In this document: positions 9,442 to 18,761 of the stretch, piece by piece
How the letters are laid out: the number at the start of each line of letters is the position of its first letter
Position numbering within the stretch: position 1 is the stretch's first letter
From: SHZL01 sp963815185
Lineage (GTDB): Bacteria > Pseudomonadota > Gammaproteobacteria > Xanthomonadales > SZUA-36
Length of the DNA: 64,000 nt
Direction: 5' to 3'
Assembly (NCBI GenBank): GCA_963815185.1
Contig: CAWFGC010000007.1
Span: 248,001-312,000 of the forward strand
Position numbers and translations under genes: made by a program
The notes under the pieces: generated by a model
Told to the model about the DNA's origin: nothing
Databases searched by the model: none
What the model saw: the letters and a program-made list of their open reading frames with translations, nothing else

Positions 9442-10488
9442 CTACGTGGCTGCGGCGAGCGCTTTTTTCAAGACCGTGGCGAGGTAAGGCAAGGAGTAAT
9501 CCAGACGCCAGTCACAGGCGCTGTGGGTGCCCTCGAATTCCTGGTACTCGAAATCCACTTCCAATTGCCGCAATTTGTCAGCCAGCATACGACTACCGAA
9601 CTGAATATGATACTGGTCGTATATTCCCACATCGATATAAAGGCCGTGCAATTCTCTCAAGGCGCCCGCCCCCTCGTTTACCAGGTTGAGTGGATCAAAC
9701 GCCAGCCAACGGTCCCAGCGCTCCTGGTGCAAGGCACAGGTGCGTAAATCAAATGGCAGGCGAATCCTTTTTGGATCGTCGGGGTCCGGATCATAACTGG
9801 CAGCCATGGCCAGGGTCATCAATGTCGAGTAGTCACGAGCCGATGGCTTGTTCGAGTTCCAGAAGGACTTGATGAATACCAGTGGATCGCCTTCATACGC
9901 GGCCAGCGCGGTACACACTTCGGCAAACGCAGGCCGGTAGACGAGTTCAAAACCAACATCGCCCGCATGACTGGCCGCGGCGCCCCAGGTTTCGCTGTAT
10001 TGCATGGCATGATACAGGGCGCCAAAACCACCCGACGAGTGACCAAACAGGCCGCGGCCATTGCGTTGAGCGACAACATTGACCTGTTCCGACACAAAGG
10101 GCACCAATTCCATCACCAGGTAATCGGCATAGCGCCCAACCGCGGCCGAGTTGACATACTGATTTCCGCCCAGTGAGGTATAACAATCGGCAAACACAAC
10201 CACCACTGCAGGCATCTTGCCCTGCCCGATCAACCGGTCCAGGCGCTGCGGCAGGTTTTCCCCGTGATGACGCCAGTTGAGGTGTCCAGGACCGGAATTG
10301 GTATAGGCGGCCAGATCCCAAAGGGCAACATAGGGTTCCGCATTTTTGCCGTAGCCTGGGGGCAGATAGACATGCACTGGCCGGTCCGCTGGATCATTCC
10401 AGGGATTGCCACGCAATACCTGCGACTGGTGATCCAGGCGTAAGACCTCTCCCCTGGGCCAATCGCCTTGCGACCGGACGCTATTCAC
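9442..10488 (-). CDS. Esterase D/PF00756-type alpha/beta hydrolase
   Basis: About 348 residues of the enterochelin esterase / antigen-85 type alpha/beta-hydrolase fold. An N-terminal segment with VHVYLPPGY precedes VVVFADCYT and the nucleophile elbow GHSSGG (Ser). A C-terminal EGTHSACDW supplies the probable catalytic His. The open frame extends far into galU, so an internal start is needed; GTG at 10488 overlaps the galU stop by eight bases and is the most sensible choice (GTG at 10497 is the alternative). The substrate cannot be deduced; coupling to galU suggests a cell-envelope or glycoconjugate ester. Confidence 0.8.
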   Translation of the reverse strand: MNSVRSQGDWPRGEVLRLDHQSQVLRGNPWNDPADRPVHVYLPPGYGKNAEPYVALWDLAAYTNSGPGHLNWRHHGENLPQRLDRLIGQGKMPAVVVVFADCYTSLGGNQYVNSAAVGRYADYLVMELVPFVSEQVNVVAQRNGRGLFGHSSGGFGALYHAMQYSETWGAAASHAGDVGFELVYRPAFAEVCTALAAYEGDPLVFIKSFWNSNKPSARDYSTLMTLAMAASYDPDPDDPKRIRLPFDLRTCALHQERWDRWLAFDPLNLVNEGAGALRELHGLYIDVGIYDQYHIQFGSRMLADKLRQLEVDFEYQEFEGTHSACDWRLDYSLPYLATVLKKALAAAT

Positions 10489-11368
10489 ACCCGGCACGTT
10501 GCAGCAGGTCGCGAATGTGGGCCAGAATGGGTTCGCGCAAATCGTCCAGTTCCAGCGCATGATCGACGGTGGCGCGAACATATCCTTCCCGGCTGCCGCA
10601 ATCAAAGCGTATACCTTCGAATGGCAAGGCAAGAACCGTCTCGGAATGCAACAATGCGGCAATGCCATCGGTGAGCTGGATTTCACCCCCGACACCCGGC
10701 TTTACATCGCGCAAACAGGAAAAAATCTTCGGCGACAGGAGATAACGGCCGACCACACCGAGATTGGATGGTGCGTCCTCGAATGCCGGCTTTTCCACGA
10801 TGGTGTGAATTGAGCGCAATCCCTCAGCGTCTTCGGTTACGCCCACAACTCCATAACTGCGGGTTTTCTCCGGCGCAATCTGTTCAACACCCAGCACGCT
10901 GGCGCCGGTACGATCATGCAGGGCCACCATTTGCGCCAGAGCGCCGGGACCGCGGTTCAACACCATGTCGTCCGCCAGGATGATGGCAAACGGCTCGTCG
11001 CCGACCACTGACTCGGCGCACAGAACGGCATGACCCAGACCCAAAGGCTCGAGCTGAGTGACATACACCCGGCTGACGTGATCGGGGATGATGTCGGTCA
11101 CACGCGCAAGCAGATCCGTCTTTCCGGTTTCAGCCAAACGGGTTTGCAATTCGAATGCCGTATCGAAATGATCGGCAATGGCATGTTTGCTGCGGCTGGT
11201 GATAAAAATCAGCGTATCAATGCCAGCTTCCAGAGCCTCTTCCACCGCATACTGGATCAGCGGCTTGTCCACCACCGGCAGCATTTCTTTGGGAATCGAT
11301 TTGGTGGCCGGCAGGAATCGGGTTCCAAGCCCGGCCACCGGAAACACGGCTTTGCGGACGGGCTTCAC
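10481..11368 (-). CDS. galU: UTP--glucose-1-phosphate uridylyltransferase
   Basis: Makes UDP-glucose from UTP and glucose-1-phosphate for envelope glycans. It has 295 residues, normal for bacterial GalU. The N terminus carries the nucleotide-binding signature AVFPVAGLGTRFLPATKS with KEMLPVVDKPLIQY. ADDMV and EKP motifs follow, then GGEIQLTDGI in the C-terminal part. It follows the CapD-like gene after two bases and precedes the esterase, so it is part of the polysaccharide operon. Confidence 0.96.
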   Translation of the reverse strand: MKPVRKAVFPVAGLGTRFLPATKSIPKEMLPVVDKPLIQYAVEEALEAGIDTLIFITSRSKHAIADHFDTAFELQTRLAETGKTDLLARVTDIIPDHVSRVYVTQLEPLGLGHAVLCAESVVGDEPFAIILADDMVLNRGPGALAQMVALHDRTGASVLGVEQIAPEKTRSYGVVGVTEDAEGLRSIHTIVEKPAFEDAPSNLGVVGRYLLSPKIFSCLRDVKPGVGGEIQLTDGIAALLHSETVLALPFEGIRFDCGSREGYVRATVDHALELDDLREPILAHIRDLLQRAGCE

Positions 11369-11370
11369 CG

Positions 11371-13270
11371 TCAGCCGGGCCGGTTAATGGCAACAACTTT
11401 GGGCTTTTCCTGAACGGCGGTGACCGTGGACTTGGCCAGTTCCGGCACCAGTTTCAGCAAGATATGCAGAATCTTCTTGGTGTCATAACGCTTGATCGCC
11501 AGTTCAGCCGCGCGCAAATCCGCACCCAGATTTTCCCAATTGTGCTCCCGCGGTTGGGCGAGGAATATTTTTTCATGTTTGGTCTGTTCGTAGGGCTCAA
11601 GTTCATGGAACAGTTCTTCGAACAATTTTTCACCGGGTCTCAACCCGGTATAAACGATCTGGATATCCCGCCCGGGAACCTTGCCGGACAGGCGGATCAA
11701 TTGCTCGGCAAGATAGGTGATCTTGACCGGCTCGCCCATGTCCAAGCACGTAGATTTCCCCGCCACTGCCCAATACCGCAGCCTGCATGATGAGCTGGCT
11801 GGCTTCCGCAATGGTCATGAAATAGCGGGAGATCTCCGGATGGGTGACCGTAACCGGGCCACCGCGTTCGATCTGCTCCTTGAACAGCGGTACGACACTG
11901 CCATTGGAATTCAGCACGTTACCAAACCGGACCGTAATGTACCGCGTGCGTGAACGGGCATTCATGTTCTGGCAATACATCTCGGCCACACGCTTGGTGG
12001 CCCCCATGATATTGGCCGGATTGACCGCCTTGTCGGTGGAGATCAGCACGAACGTGCCGACTGCATGACGTTCGGCCGCGTCGGCCAGCCGCATGGTGCC
12101 GAGGACATTGTTGCGGAAGGCCTCACGCACCTGGGTTTGCAGAATCGGCAGGTGTTTGTATGCGGCGGCATGAAAAATCATGTCCGGCTTGTATTCACCG
12201 ACCACCTTTTCGACCGTCGCGGAATCACAGATATCGCCGAGTACACTATAAAAAATAAGATCCTGAAATTCGCTGTGCAGTTCGTGGTCAATGCGATACA
12301 GGGCATACTCGCTGTTGTCTATGACAATCAGCTCGATCGGGTTGAGCCGGGCAATCTGGCGGCACAATTCAGAGCCGATGGAACCGCCCCCACCGGTGAT
12401 CATTACCCGTTTCCCCGCCAGCCCATCGCGGATGGAATCCCATTCCAGAGAAACCGGTTCCCGTCCCAACAGGTCGTCGATCACAACGCGTTTGAGATCA
12501 TCGATGCGCGTTGCCTTGTTACCGAGGTCATTGAGCGTCGGCAGCGTGCGGAATTCGATCCCGCTGTGTTCGCAGATCTCCACAACATGCTGCATTTGTT
12601 GATTGGTCGCTGATGGGATGGCGATAATGGCCAGGTCAGCACCGACTTCGCGCGCAATCCGCGGCAGCCGCTCGATAGAGCCAACCACCGGCACGCCATG
12701 TACCTGGGCGCCGCGCAGACGGCGATCATCATCCAAAAAACCGATGACATCAAATCCACCGCGATGCCGCAGTTCGCGTTCCAGCAATGCGCCGGAACGG
12801 CCGGCGCCCAGAATCAGCACACGCTTCAGGCCAATACTGTCCCGGCGCGCTGGAACCCTGGAATCTTTCCAGAAGCGGTAACACATGCGCGGCAAACCCA
12901 GAGTCAAAAACAAAATACCCGGGTAGATCAGCGCTACGACCAACATCTGGCGGATTTCCGATGGGAAAAGCAGCGTCAGAATGGCGACAATCAAAGCGGT
13001 TCCAAACAAGGCGGCGCGGGCAATGTTCCACAGATCGGGAAAGCTGGCAAAACGCCACAGGCCCTTGTACAGGCCGGTGGACCAGAGAACGAGCCCCTGG
13101 ATAGCGAGAATGAGGGAAAATTCAGCCCAACGCGGCAGTTCCTCAATGATGCCGGGAAACCCCGCGTGGCGAGTGATGAAGCCGGCAACGAGCCAGGAAA
13201 CGACCACCATTAGAAGGTCATGACCCACAACCGCCGCCCGCGGATGTCGCAGAATGCGTATTAGGTTCAT
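11371..13270 (-). CDS. CapD/WbpM-like nucleoside-diphosphate-sugar dehydratase/epimerase (frameshifted)
   Basis: Inner-membrane UDP-sugar 4,6-dehydratase family. Four N-terminal TM helices lead to a CoA-binding-like Rossmann domain (VLILGAG about 151-157) and a second Rossmann domain with TGGGGSIG (292-299). The catalytic region STDKAVNPANIMGATKR has Met in place of Tyr, as in WbpM/FlaA1-type long enzymes. The reading frame breaks at about 11744: after GGEIYVL an extra base (CTTGG instead of CTGG on the coding strand) shifts the frame, and the remaining 125 residues (from DMGEPVKITYLA) continue in the next frame to 11371. Probable sequencing error. The start is the ATG at 13270, four bases after the sugar-transferase gene. 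Confidence 0.88.
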
Positions 13271-13274
13271 TTTT

Positions 13275-14282
13275 TCATCCCGCTTGAGCGAGCACTCCAA
13301 TTTTTTGTACTGCCAGCAACCAGGCCAAGCCAAGTACCAGGGTCGTGGCAGAAGCCACCATGATCGCTGATGCCGGATAATTGACTGCAACTGCAATTGC
13401 CGGCGCCACCATTATCAGATTGACCGACTGATAGAGCACCAGGACACCGCCATGTGACCAGCCGCGTGCGATCAATCGCTGGTAAAGATGTTGTTTGTGG
13501 GGATTATACCACCGCTCTCCCTTTATTACTCTCGCGAAAAGAGTCAAGGTGCTGTCGCACAAAAAAACCAGCATCACCAGCCATGCGACCGCTACTGACA
13601 GACTACCGTTGACTACACCGTAGATCAGCAAGGAGGCAAAGACAAAACCGAGCGATCCGCTGGCGACATCACCCATAAAAACCCGCGCCTTGCCCAGATT
13701 CCAGGGCAAGAACCCCAGACAGGCACCAGCAAGCAAGGAGGAAACCAGCGCGGCTTCCGGATCACCCGCAGCGCCAAAGAGCGAAGCCAGCACGAGCCCG
13801 GCAAATACACCCTGAATTCCCGCCATGCCGTTGCTGCCGTCCATGAAATTATACAAATTGGTCATCCACAACAAGTAAAATCCTGCCGCCAACAACGCAA
13901 ACATATCTGAACCCGAGCCGTTGGCGAGCAACCACCATAGCAGGCAAAAGCTGACCAGAACCTGAACGGAAAAGCGTAGGCGGGCGGACAGTGAAACCCG
14001 GTCATCCCACCAGCCCATCAAGCTGAGCACGATAAATCCCGGCAGCGCACAGTGTAACCAGAATGTCATCGTTGCCGATTCGGCAGACTGCCACAGCGAC
14101 ACGAGCACCACCGCCGCAACAATTCCGGCGCCTCCCCCACGAGGTGTCGGCTCGGTATGACTGTGACGCTCTGCCGGAATATCCAGCATGCCGCAACGAC
14201 GCGCATACCAGGTGGAAACTCCGGTGAGCAAGCTCGACAGAGCCACCACGGTCAGCCATTGCACCAACGGATGGGTTGGCAT
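13275..14282 (-). CDS. Undecaprenyl-phosphate sugar-1-phosphate transferase (WecA/WbpL/MraY family)
   Basis: Polytopic membrane enzyme of 335 residues that loads a HexNAc-1-phosphate onto undecaprenyl phosphate to start O-antigen or exopolysaccharide synthesis. Family hallmarks are visible: PTPRGGG early, the Mg-binding NLYNFMDGSNGMAG loop in the middle, FMGDVASGSLGF, and a C-terminal HKQHLYQRLI basic loop. About ten TM helices are predicted by eye. Followed directly by the CapD-like dehydratase, the same partnership as WbpL and WbpM in Pseudomonas. Confidence 0.92.
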   Translation of the reverse strand: MPTHPLVQWLTVVALSSLLTGVSTWYARRCGMLDIPAERHSHTEPTPRGGGAGIVAAVVLVSLWQSAESATMTFWLHCALPGFIVLSLMGWWDDRVSLSARLRFSVQVLVSFCLLWWLLANGSGSDMFALLAAGFYLLWMTNLYNFMDGSNGMAGIQGVFAGLVLASLFGAAGDPEAALVSSLLAGACLGFLPWNLGKARVFMGDVASGSLGFVFASLLIYGVVNGSLSVAVAWLVMLVFLCDSTLTLFARVIKGERWYNPHKQHLYQRLIARGWSHGGVLVLYQSVNLIMVAPAIAVAVNYPASAIMVASATTLVLGLAWLLAVQKIGVLAQAG

Positions 14283-14294
14283 TTCTATGGACCT

Positions 14295-15461
14295 CTACTC
14301 GCCAAGAACTCCCTGAATGGTTCGGGTCGTGTCCCAATTGCGGCAGCTCGGGCACTGCCAATGATGGGTTTGTCCGCTGAAGCCGCAGTGGGAGCAACGA
14401 TAACCCGGCTGCCGAGCCATCAGGCGTGAAGTGACCGCTTTAAGAATGTCGTCACTGGTTTCCGCAGGCAAATGTCCCTCTGCGCGAAACTCGATCAGGC
14501 GATCCAGACCCCGTACGGACGGTTTCTTATGCAGGGCTTCCACCAGAAACTCGCCAGCCTCCCGTGGACCCTGCTCACGGCTGATAAATTCGGTCAATTT
14601 CAGCACCAGTGACATACCCTGGTAGTGTTCGGACCATTGCTGTAGTTTGTCCCGCGCCCGGGAGGGAGTGCCTGCCCGGGAAGCGATATCGACGTAATCT
14701 TCTATCAAGTCGGGCAAATAGGCGACATCCCACTCGGCAATTTGCTCATACGCGGTCAGTGCCGAGTCAAAGTCGTTTTCATTCAAACTCATTCTGGCCC
14801 GGATAAACTGCGCCCGGATGCACTGCGGATTGTGCCGCCGCGCCTGCCGCAGGTATTTGCGCGCGAGCTGCACATCACCATCAGACAAAGCCAGTTCGGC
14901 CAGTTCACAGCAGAATTGTGCCATCAGGCCGCCAAGGTGAACGCCTTCCACCTGTTCCAGCCGTTCGGCCTGAACCAAAGCCTCGGCCCAGTCTTTTTCC
15001 TGTTGATAAATGTCCAGCAGGCTGCGCAAGGCGGACGGGGTCTGCGCATCACTTTCTATCAATTCGGAAAACAGCCGTTCGGCACGATCGAGCAAACCGG
15101 CTCGCATGTAATCTTCACCGAGTTCCAGCAAAGCCTGGGTACGCTGCTCTGGCTCGAGGTCGGATTTTGCAATGATGTTCTGATGAAAACGTATGGCGCG
15201 ATCGATCTCGCCACGCCGCCGGAACAGGTTGCCGAGCGCCATGTGGGTTTCGACCGTATCCTGGTTTACTTCAGCAAGCTCGAGAAATACCTGGATCGCC
15301 TTGTCGGGTTGTTCCGTCAGCAGGTAATTCAGGCCCTGGAAGTACTGATCGCTGAACAGTCTGTTTTTCTTTCTGAATGCGCGGCGGCCGTAGTTTTTGG
15401 CCATCCACCACCCGGAATAGGTTGTGACCGGCAGCAACAGCAACGGCAGCAGTTCAAGCAT
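14295..15461 (-). CDS. lapB: Lipopolysaccharide assembly protein B (heat-shock TPR protein)
   Basis: LapB (YciM) coordinates LPS assembly and FtsH-dependent turnover of LpxC. The 388-residue product (E. coli 389) has one N-terminal TM segment (MLELLPLLLLPVTTYSGWWMA region), a cytoplasmic series of TPR units from about residue 35 to 320, and a C-terminal rubredoxin-like metal knuckle with CSHC and CPSC. The ATG at 15461 overlaps lapA by eight bases; the upstream extension of the frame is a shadow of lapA. Downstream genes are the polysaccharide set. Confidence 0.95.
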   Translation of the reverse strand: MLELLPLLLLPVTTYSGWWMAKNYGRRAFRKKNRLFSDQYFQGLNYLLTEQPDKAIQVFLELAEVNQDTVETHMALGNLFRRRGEIDRAIRFHQNIIAKSDLEPEQRTQALLELGEDYMRAGLLDRAERLFSELIESDAQTPSALRSLLDIYQQEKDWAEALVQAERLEQVEGVHLGGLMAQFCCELAELALSDGDVQLARKYLRQARRHNPQCIRAQFIRARMSLNENDFDSALTAYEQIAEWDVAYLPDLIEDYVDIASRAGTPSRARDKLQQWSEHYQGMSLVLKLTEFISREQGPREAGEFLVEALHKKPSVRGLDRLIEFRAEGHLPAETSDDILKAVTSRLMARQPGYRCSHCGFSGQTHHWQCPSCRNWDTTRTIQGVLGE

Positions 15462-15768
15462 CCGAACGGTCCGGGACTCCGCTCCCGCTGGTTTGCGTCC
15501 GCTGCGCCTTGCGCAAACGCATACGTAATGGCAACACGCTAAACAGCCAGACCAGCAGCAAGCCGAAGAGCACACCGATGGCCAGGGCAGCAAGCAACAA
15601 CAAGCCCATCGGCCAGTGCAGTTGTGTCCACAACAGGTCGACGGCAACGACTTCGTGGTTCAGAGTGCCGATGAGGAGACCCAGCGCAATGGCCAGGACC
15701 ATGACTATGAAAAAACCGATACGATACACGCCTTGCTCCCAACCCCGTGCGGCGGAGTCCCTGTTCAC
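15454..15768 (-). CDS. lapA: Lipopolysaccharide assembly protein A (LapA/DUF1049)
   Basis: Small inner-membrane partner of LapB, 104 residues. Two hydrophobic helices (about 16-36 and 52-76) flank the conserved NHEVVAVDLLW segment typical of the LapA domain, followed by a basic cytoplasmic tail. Overlaps lapB and follows ihfB at a distance of 124 bases, the order known from E. coli and Pseudomonas. Confidence 0.9.
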   Translation of the reverse strand: MNRDSAARGWEQGVYRIGFFIVMVLAIALGLLIGTLNHEVVAVDLLWTQLHWPMGLLLLAALAIGVLFGLLLVWLFSVLPLRMRLRKAQRTQTSGSGVPDRSDA

Positions 15769-15892
15769 CTGCCCCAGGACATCGGGGCAAGTATTAACCC
15801 GGATGTTGGATCAGCAAGCTCTTGTCAGGCGCCGGGGCCAGCGGGTAAGCGTCAACAGGCCTCCTTCTGAGCCGGCCCTGGGCAACCGGGCC

Positions 15893-16192
15893 CTATTCAG
15901 CCGGCGGGGGGTCGGAAAAATCAACCCGTTCTCGCAGTGATTTGCCCGGCTTGAAATGAGGCACATGCTTGCCAGGCAAAGCCACGGCATCACCCGTTTT
16001 CGGATTTCTGCCCATGCGCGGCGCACGGAAATGTAGTGAAAAGCTGCCGAATCCCCGAATCTCGATGCGATCTCCATCTGCCAGGGCGCCGCTCATGTGC
16101 TCGAGTATCGACTTGACCGCCAGTTCCACATCCAGATGGGCCAGGTGTTTTTGCCTCTCAGCCAATAGGTCGATCAATTCCGATTTTGTCAT
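15893..16192 (-). CDS. ihfB: Integration host factor subunit beta
   Basis: DNA-bending histone-like subunit of 99 residues. It starts MTKSELIDLLAERQ, carries the conserved GDRIEIRGFGSFSLH segment, and has the DNA-contacting arm RAPRMGRNPKTGDAV, in which the intercalating Pro is visible. The C-terminal HFKPGKSLRERV is IHF-beta specific. Directly downstream of rpsA, as in most Gammaproteobacteria. Confidence 0.96.
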   Translation of the reverse strand: MTKSELIDLLAERQKHLAHLDVELAVKSILEHMSGALADGDRIEIRGFGSFSLHFRAPRMGRNPKTGDAVALPGKHVPHFKPGKSLRERVDFSDPPPAE

Positions 16193-16276
16193 TTGAGTCT
16201 CGCTTTTGTTCCTGACGGATGCCTTATACGGATTTCAAAGCGGGAACCGGCGATGCGCCGGTTCCCTGGTCAATGA

Positions 16277-17953
16277 TCAGCCTTCCTGATCCAACTGCTC
16301 TTTCAGCAAATCACCCAATGAAGTGGTACCGCTGGAGGCGTTACTTTGCTGATATTCTTCCAGCGCTTCAGCCAGTTCAGCGTCGTCTTTGGCGCGGATG
16401 GACAAACTGAGTGTCCGGTTCTTGCGATCGATGCTGATAAACTTCGCTTCGATTTCATCGCCGACAGCAAGCTCCTTGGTGGCATCTTCGACGCGCTCTT
16501 TGCGAATGTCAGATGACCGCAGGTAACCCTCCACACCCTCTGCAAGCGTGATCATGGCGCCACGCGGATCGACTTCCTTGACAACGCCCTTGACCAGGCT
16601 GCCGCGCGGATGCTCCGCCATCCAGGTGGCGAACGGGTCCTGGTCCATCTGTTTGATCCCGAGCGAAATTCTTTCCCGTTCAGGGTCAACCGCCAGCACC
16701 ACCGCTTCCACATCTTCGCCCTTGCGGTAGTTGCGCACCGCGTCCTCGCCAGTGTCATTCCAGGAAATGTCGGACAAGTGGACCAATCCGTCGATGCCGC
16801 CTTCCAGGCCGATAAAGATGCCGAAATCGGTGATTGACTTGATCGCGCCGGTGACCTTGTCGCCCTTGTTGTACAGAGCGGCGAAAGACTCCCAGGGGTT
16901 GGGCAGGCATTGCTTCATGCCCAATGATATGCGACGCCTTTCTTCGTCGATATCCAGCACCATGACCTCGACTTCCTGGCTGGTATGAACAACTTTGGCC
17001 GGATTGACGTTCTTGTTGGTCCAATCCATCTCGGAAACGTGGACCAGGCCTTCGACACCATCTTCAATTTCAACGAAACAGCCATAGTCGGTGATGTTCG
17101 AGATGGTGCCAAACAGACGCGTACCGACCGGATAGCGCCGTGCCAAATCAGTCCACGGGTCCTCACCCAATTGCTTCAAACCAAGGGAAACGCGGTTGCG
17201 CTCGCGGTCGAAGCGCAGCACGCGAACATCCAGTTCGTCAGCCACGTTGACGATTTCGCTCGGATGCCGGACACGCTTCCAGGCCATATCGGTAATGTGC
17301 AACAGTCCATCGATGCCACCGAGGTCGATGAACGCACCGTAGTCGGTCAGATTCTTGACCACGCCTTTGACGATCACGCCTTCTTCCAGGCGATCGAGCA
17401 ACATCTCCCGCTCGGCACTGAATTCTTTTTCAACTACCGCACGGCGCGAGACGACGATATTGTTGCGCTTGCGGTCAAGCTTGATAATCTTGAATTCGAG
17501 GTCCTTGCCTTCCAGGTAGGTCGGGTCACGCACCGGCCGCACGTCAACCAGTGAGCCCGGCAGGAACGCCCGAATATCTTCGATATCGACGGTGAAGCCG
17601 CCCTTTACCTTACCGCTGATCTTGCCTTCGATGGTTTCCTCGCCTTCGAATGCGCCTTCCAGCTTGTCCCATACCATGGAACGTTTGGCCTTGTCGCGGG
17701 ATAGTCGGGTTTCGCCAAAGCCATCTTCAATGGCATCCAGCGCCACTTCGACTTCGTCACCCACCGCAACTTCCAGTTCACCCTTCAGGTTCTTGAACTG
17801 GGCGATCGGGACAATACCCTCGGATTTCAGTCCGGCATTTACCACGACCACGTCGTCGCGGATTTCCATTACGGTTCCGGTGACAATAGCGCCCGGTCTC
17901 AAATCATGCGAGGCCAGGCTCTGTTCAAATAATTCTGCAAAACTTTCAGTCAT
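16277..17953 (-). CDS. rpsA: 30S ribosomal protein S1
   Basis: mRNA-binding ribosomal protein of 558 residues (E. coli 557) composed of six S1 domains. Repeated signatures such as DYGAFIDLGGIDGLLHITDM, DYGCFVEIEDGVEGLVH and DFGIFIGLEGGIDGLVH mark domains 3-5. The start MTESFAELFEQSL at 17953 matches known S1 N termini; an in-frame ATG 42 bases upstream is less likely. Sits between cmk and ihfB, a near-universal arrangement. The leader contains two hairpins that could serve autoregulation. Confidence 0.97.
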   Translation of the reverse strand: MTESFAELFEQSLASHDLRPGAIVTGTVMEIRDDVVVVNAGLKSEGIVPIAQFKNLKGELEVAVGDEVEVALDAIEDGFGETRLSRDKAKRSMVWDKLEGAFEGEETIEGKISGKVKGGFTVDIEDIRAFLPGSLVDVRPVRDPTYLEGKDLEFKIIKLDRKRNNIVVSRRAVVEKEFSAEREMLLDRLEEGVIVKGVVKNLTDYGAFIDLGGIDGLLHITDMAWKRVRHPSEIVNVADELDVRVLRFDRERNRVSLGLKQLGEDPWTDLARRYPVGTRLFGTISNITDYGCFVEIEDGVEGLVHVSEMDWTNKNVNPAKVVHTSQEVEVMVLDIDEERRRISLGMKQCLPNPWESFAALYNKGDKVTGAIKSITDFGIFIGLEGGIDGLVHLSDISWNDTGEDAVRNYRKGEDVEAVVLAVDPERERISLGIKQMDQDPFATWMAEHPRGSLVKGVVKEVDPRGAMITLAEGVEGYLRSSDIRKERVEDATKELAVGDEIEAKFISIDRKNRTLSLSIRAKDDAELAEALEEYQQSNASSGTTSLGDLLKEQLDQEG

Positions 17954-18009
17954 GTTGATGTTTACTCTCAGGTGCACCGCGATAAACGCAGCCACCCACC
18001 CAGGTTGGA

Positions 18010-18052
18010 GGGCGCCTCAGGCACCCAGATTAAAAGGCCACTCAATGAGTGG
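18010..18052 (-). promoter_or_regulatory. Two stem-loops in the rpsA leader
   Basis: Between the cmk stop and the rpsA start there are two adjacent hairpins: CCACTC-ATT-GAGTGG (18038-18052 on the plus map), followed on the transcript by a TTTT run, and GGGTGCC-TGA-GGCGCCC (18010-18026). The first could terminate or attenuate read-through from cmk. Both could take part in S1 autogenous control, which is known from E. coli rpsA leaders. Function inferred only. Confidence 0.45.
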
Positions 18053-18068
18053 AACTCAATTATTTTCC

Positions 18069-18761
18069 TTACTTTCCTCTAATTACGCTATCTTTTTCAA
18101 GTAAATTCAAGATTTCACGCAACACCTCATCAATGCTCAGATTCGTAGAATCAATGATGTGTGCGTCTTCGGCCGGTTTCAGCGGAGCAATTGCTCTGGT
18201 GCGATCTCTTTCGTCGCGCAATGCAATGTCCCGGAAAAGGCGCGAGAGAGTAACACTTTCTCCTTTTTCTTTCAACTGCTTATAACGCCTCTCGGCCCTT
18301 TCTTCGGCACTTGCAGTCAGGAAAATTTTCAATTCGGCGGCCGGAAAAATCACCGTACCCATATCGCGCCCATCGGCAACCAGTCCGGGTGCCACGCGGA
18401 ACGCCCGCTGACGGTCAACCAGGGCCTTGCGCACAGCGGAAATAGCTGCCACGCGGGAAGCAAACGCACCAACGGCTTCACTACGCAAGCGCCCGCCGAT
18501 CTCGGCGCCATCCAACAGCGTGACGGCTTCACCATCGCGCAGCACAAATGCGACATCAAGTGCGCGCGCCAACGCGCTCAGAGCCGCTTCCCCGGTCAGC
18601 GCGATACCCCGGTCCAGGGCCGCCAGCGCGACCAAGCGGTACAGCGCGCCGCTGTCAAGGAAATGCCAGCCAAGATGCCTGGCCAGCCGCACCGCGAGTG
18701 TGCCTTTGCCAGACCCGCCAGGGCCATCGATGGTGATGACCGGTACCCCATCAGCCGTCAT
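18069..18761 (-). CDS. cmk: Cytidylate kinase
   Basis: Phosphorylates CMP/dCMP. The 230-residue product has the P-loop GPGGSGKGTLA near the N terminus, HFLDSGALYRL, DGRDMGTVIFP, and the lid region with ASAEERAERRYKQL and LRDERDRTRAIAPL. Its start overlaps the aroA stop by 11 bases, so aroA, cmk and rpsA are transcribed together. Confidence 0.96.
   Translation of the reverse strand: MTADGVPVITIDGPGGSGKGTLAVRLARHLGWHFLDSGALYRLVALAALDRGIALTGEAALSALARALDVAFVLRDGEAVTLLDGAEIGGRLRSEAVGAFASRVAAISAVRKALVDRQRAFRVAPGLVADGRDMGTVIFPAAELKIFLTASAEERAERRYKQLKEKGESVTLSRLFRDIALRDERDRTRAIAPLKPAEDAHIIDSTNLSIDEVLREILNLLEKDSVIRGK

Noticed and set aside
13271..13396. N-terminal extension of the CapD-like gene
   Set aside because: It overlaps the sugar-transferase gene in another frame; the ATG at 13270 gives the expected membrane-spanning N terminus.
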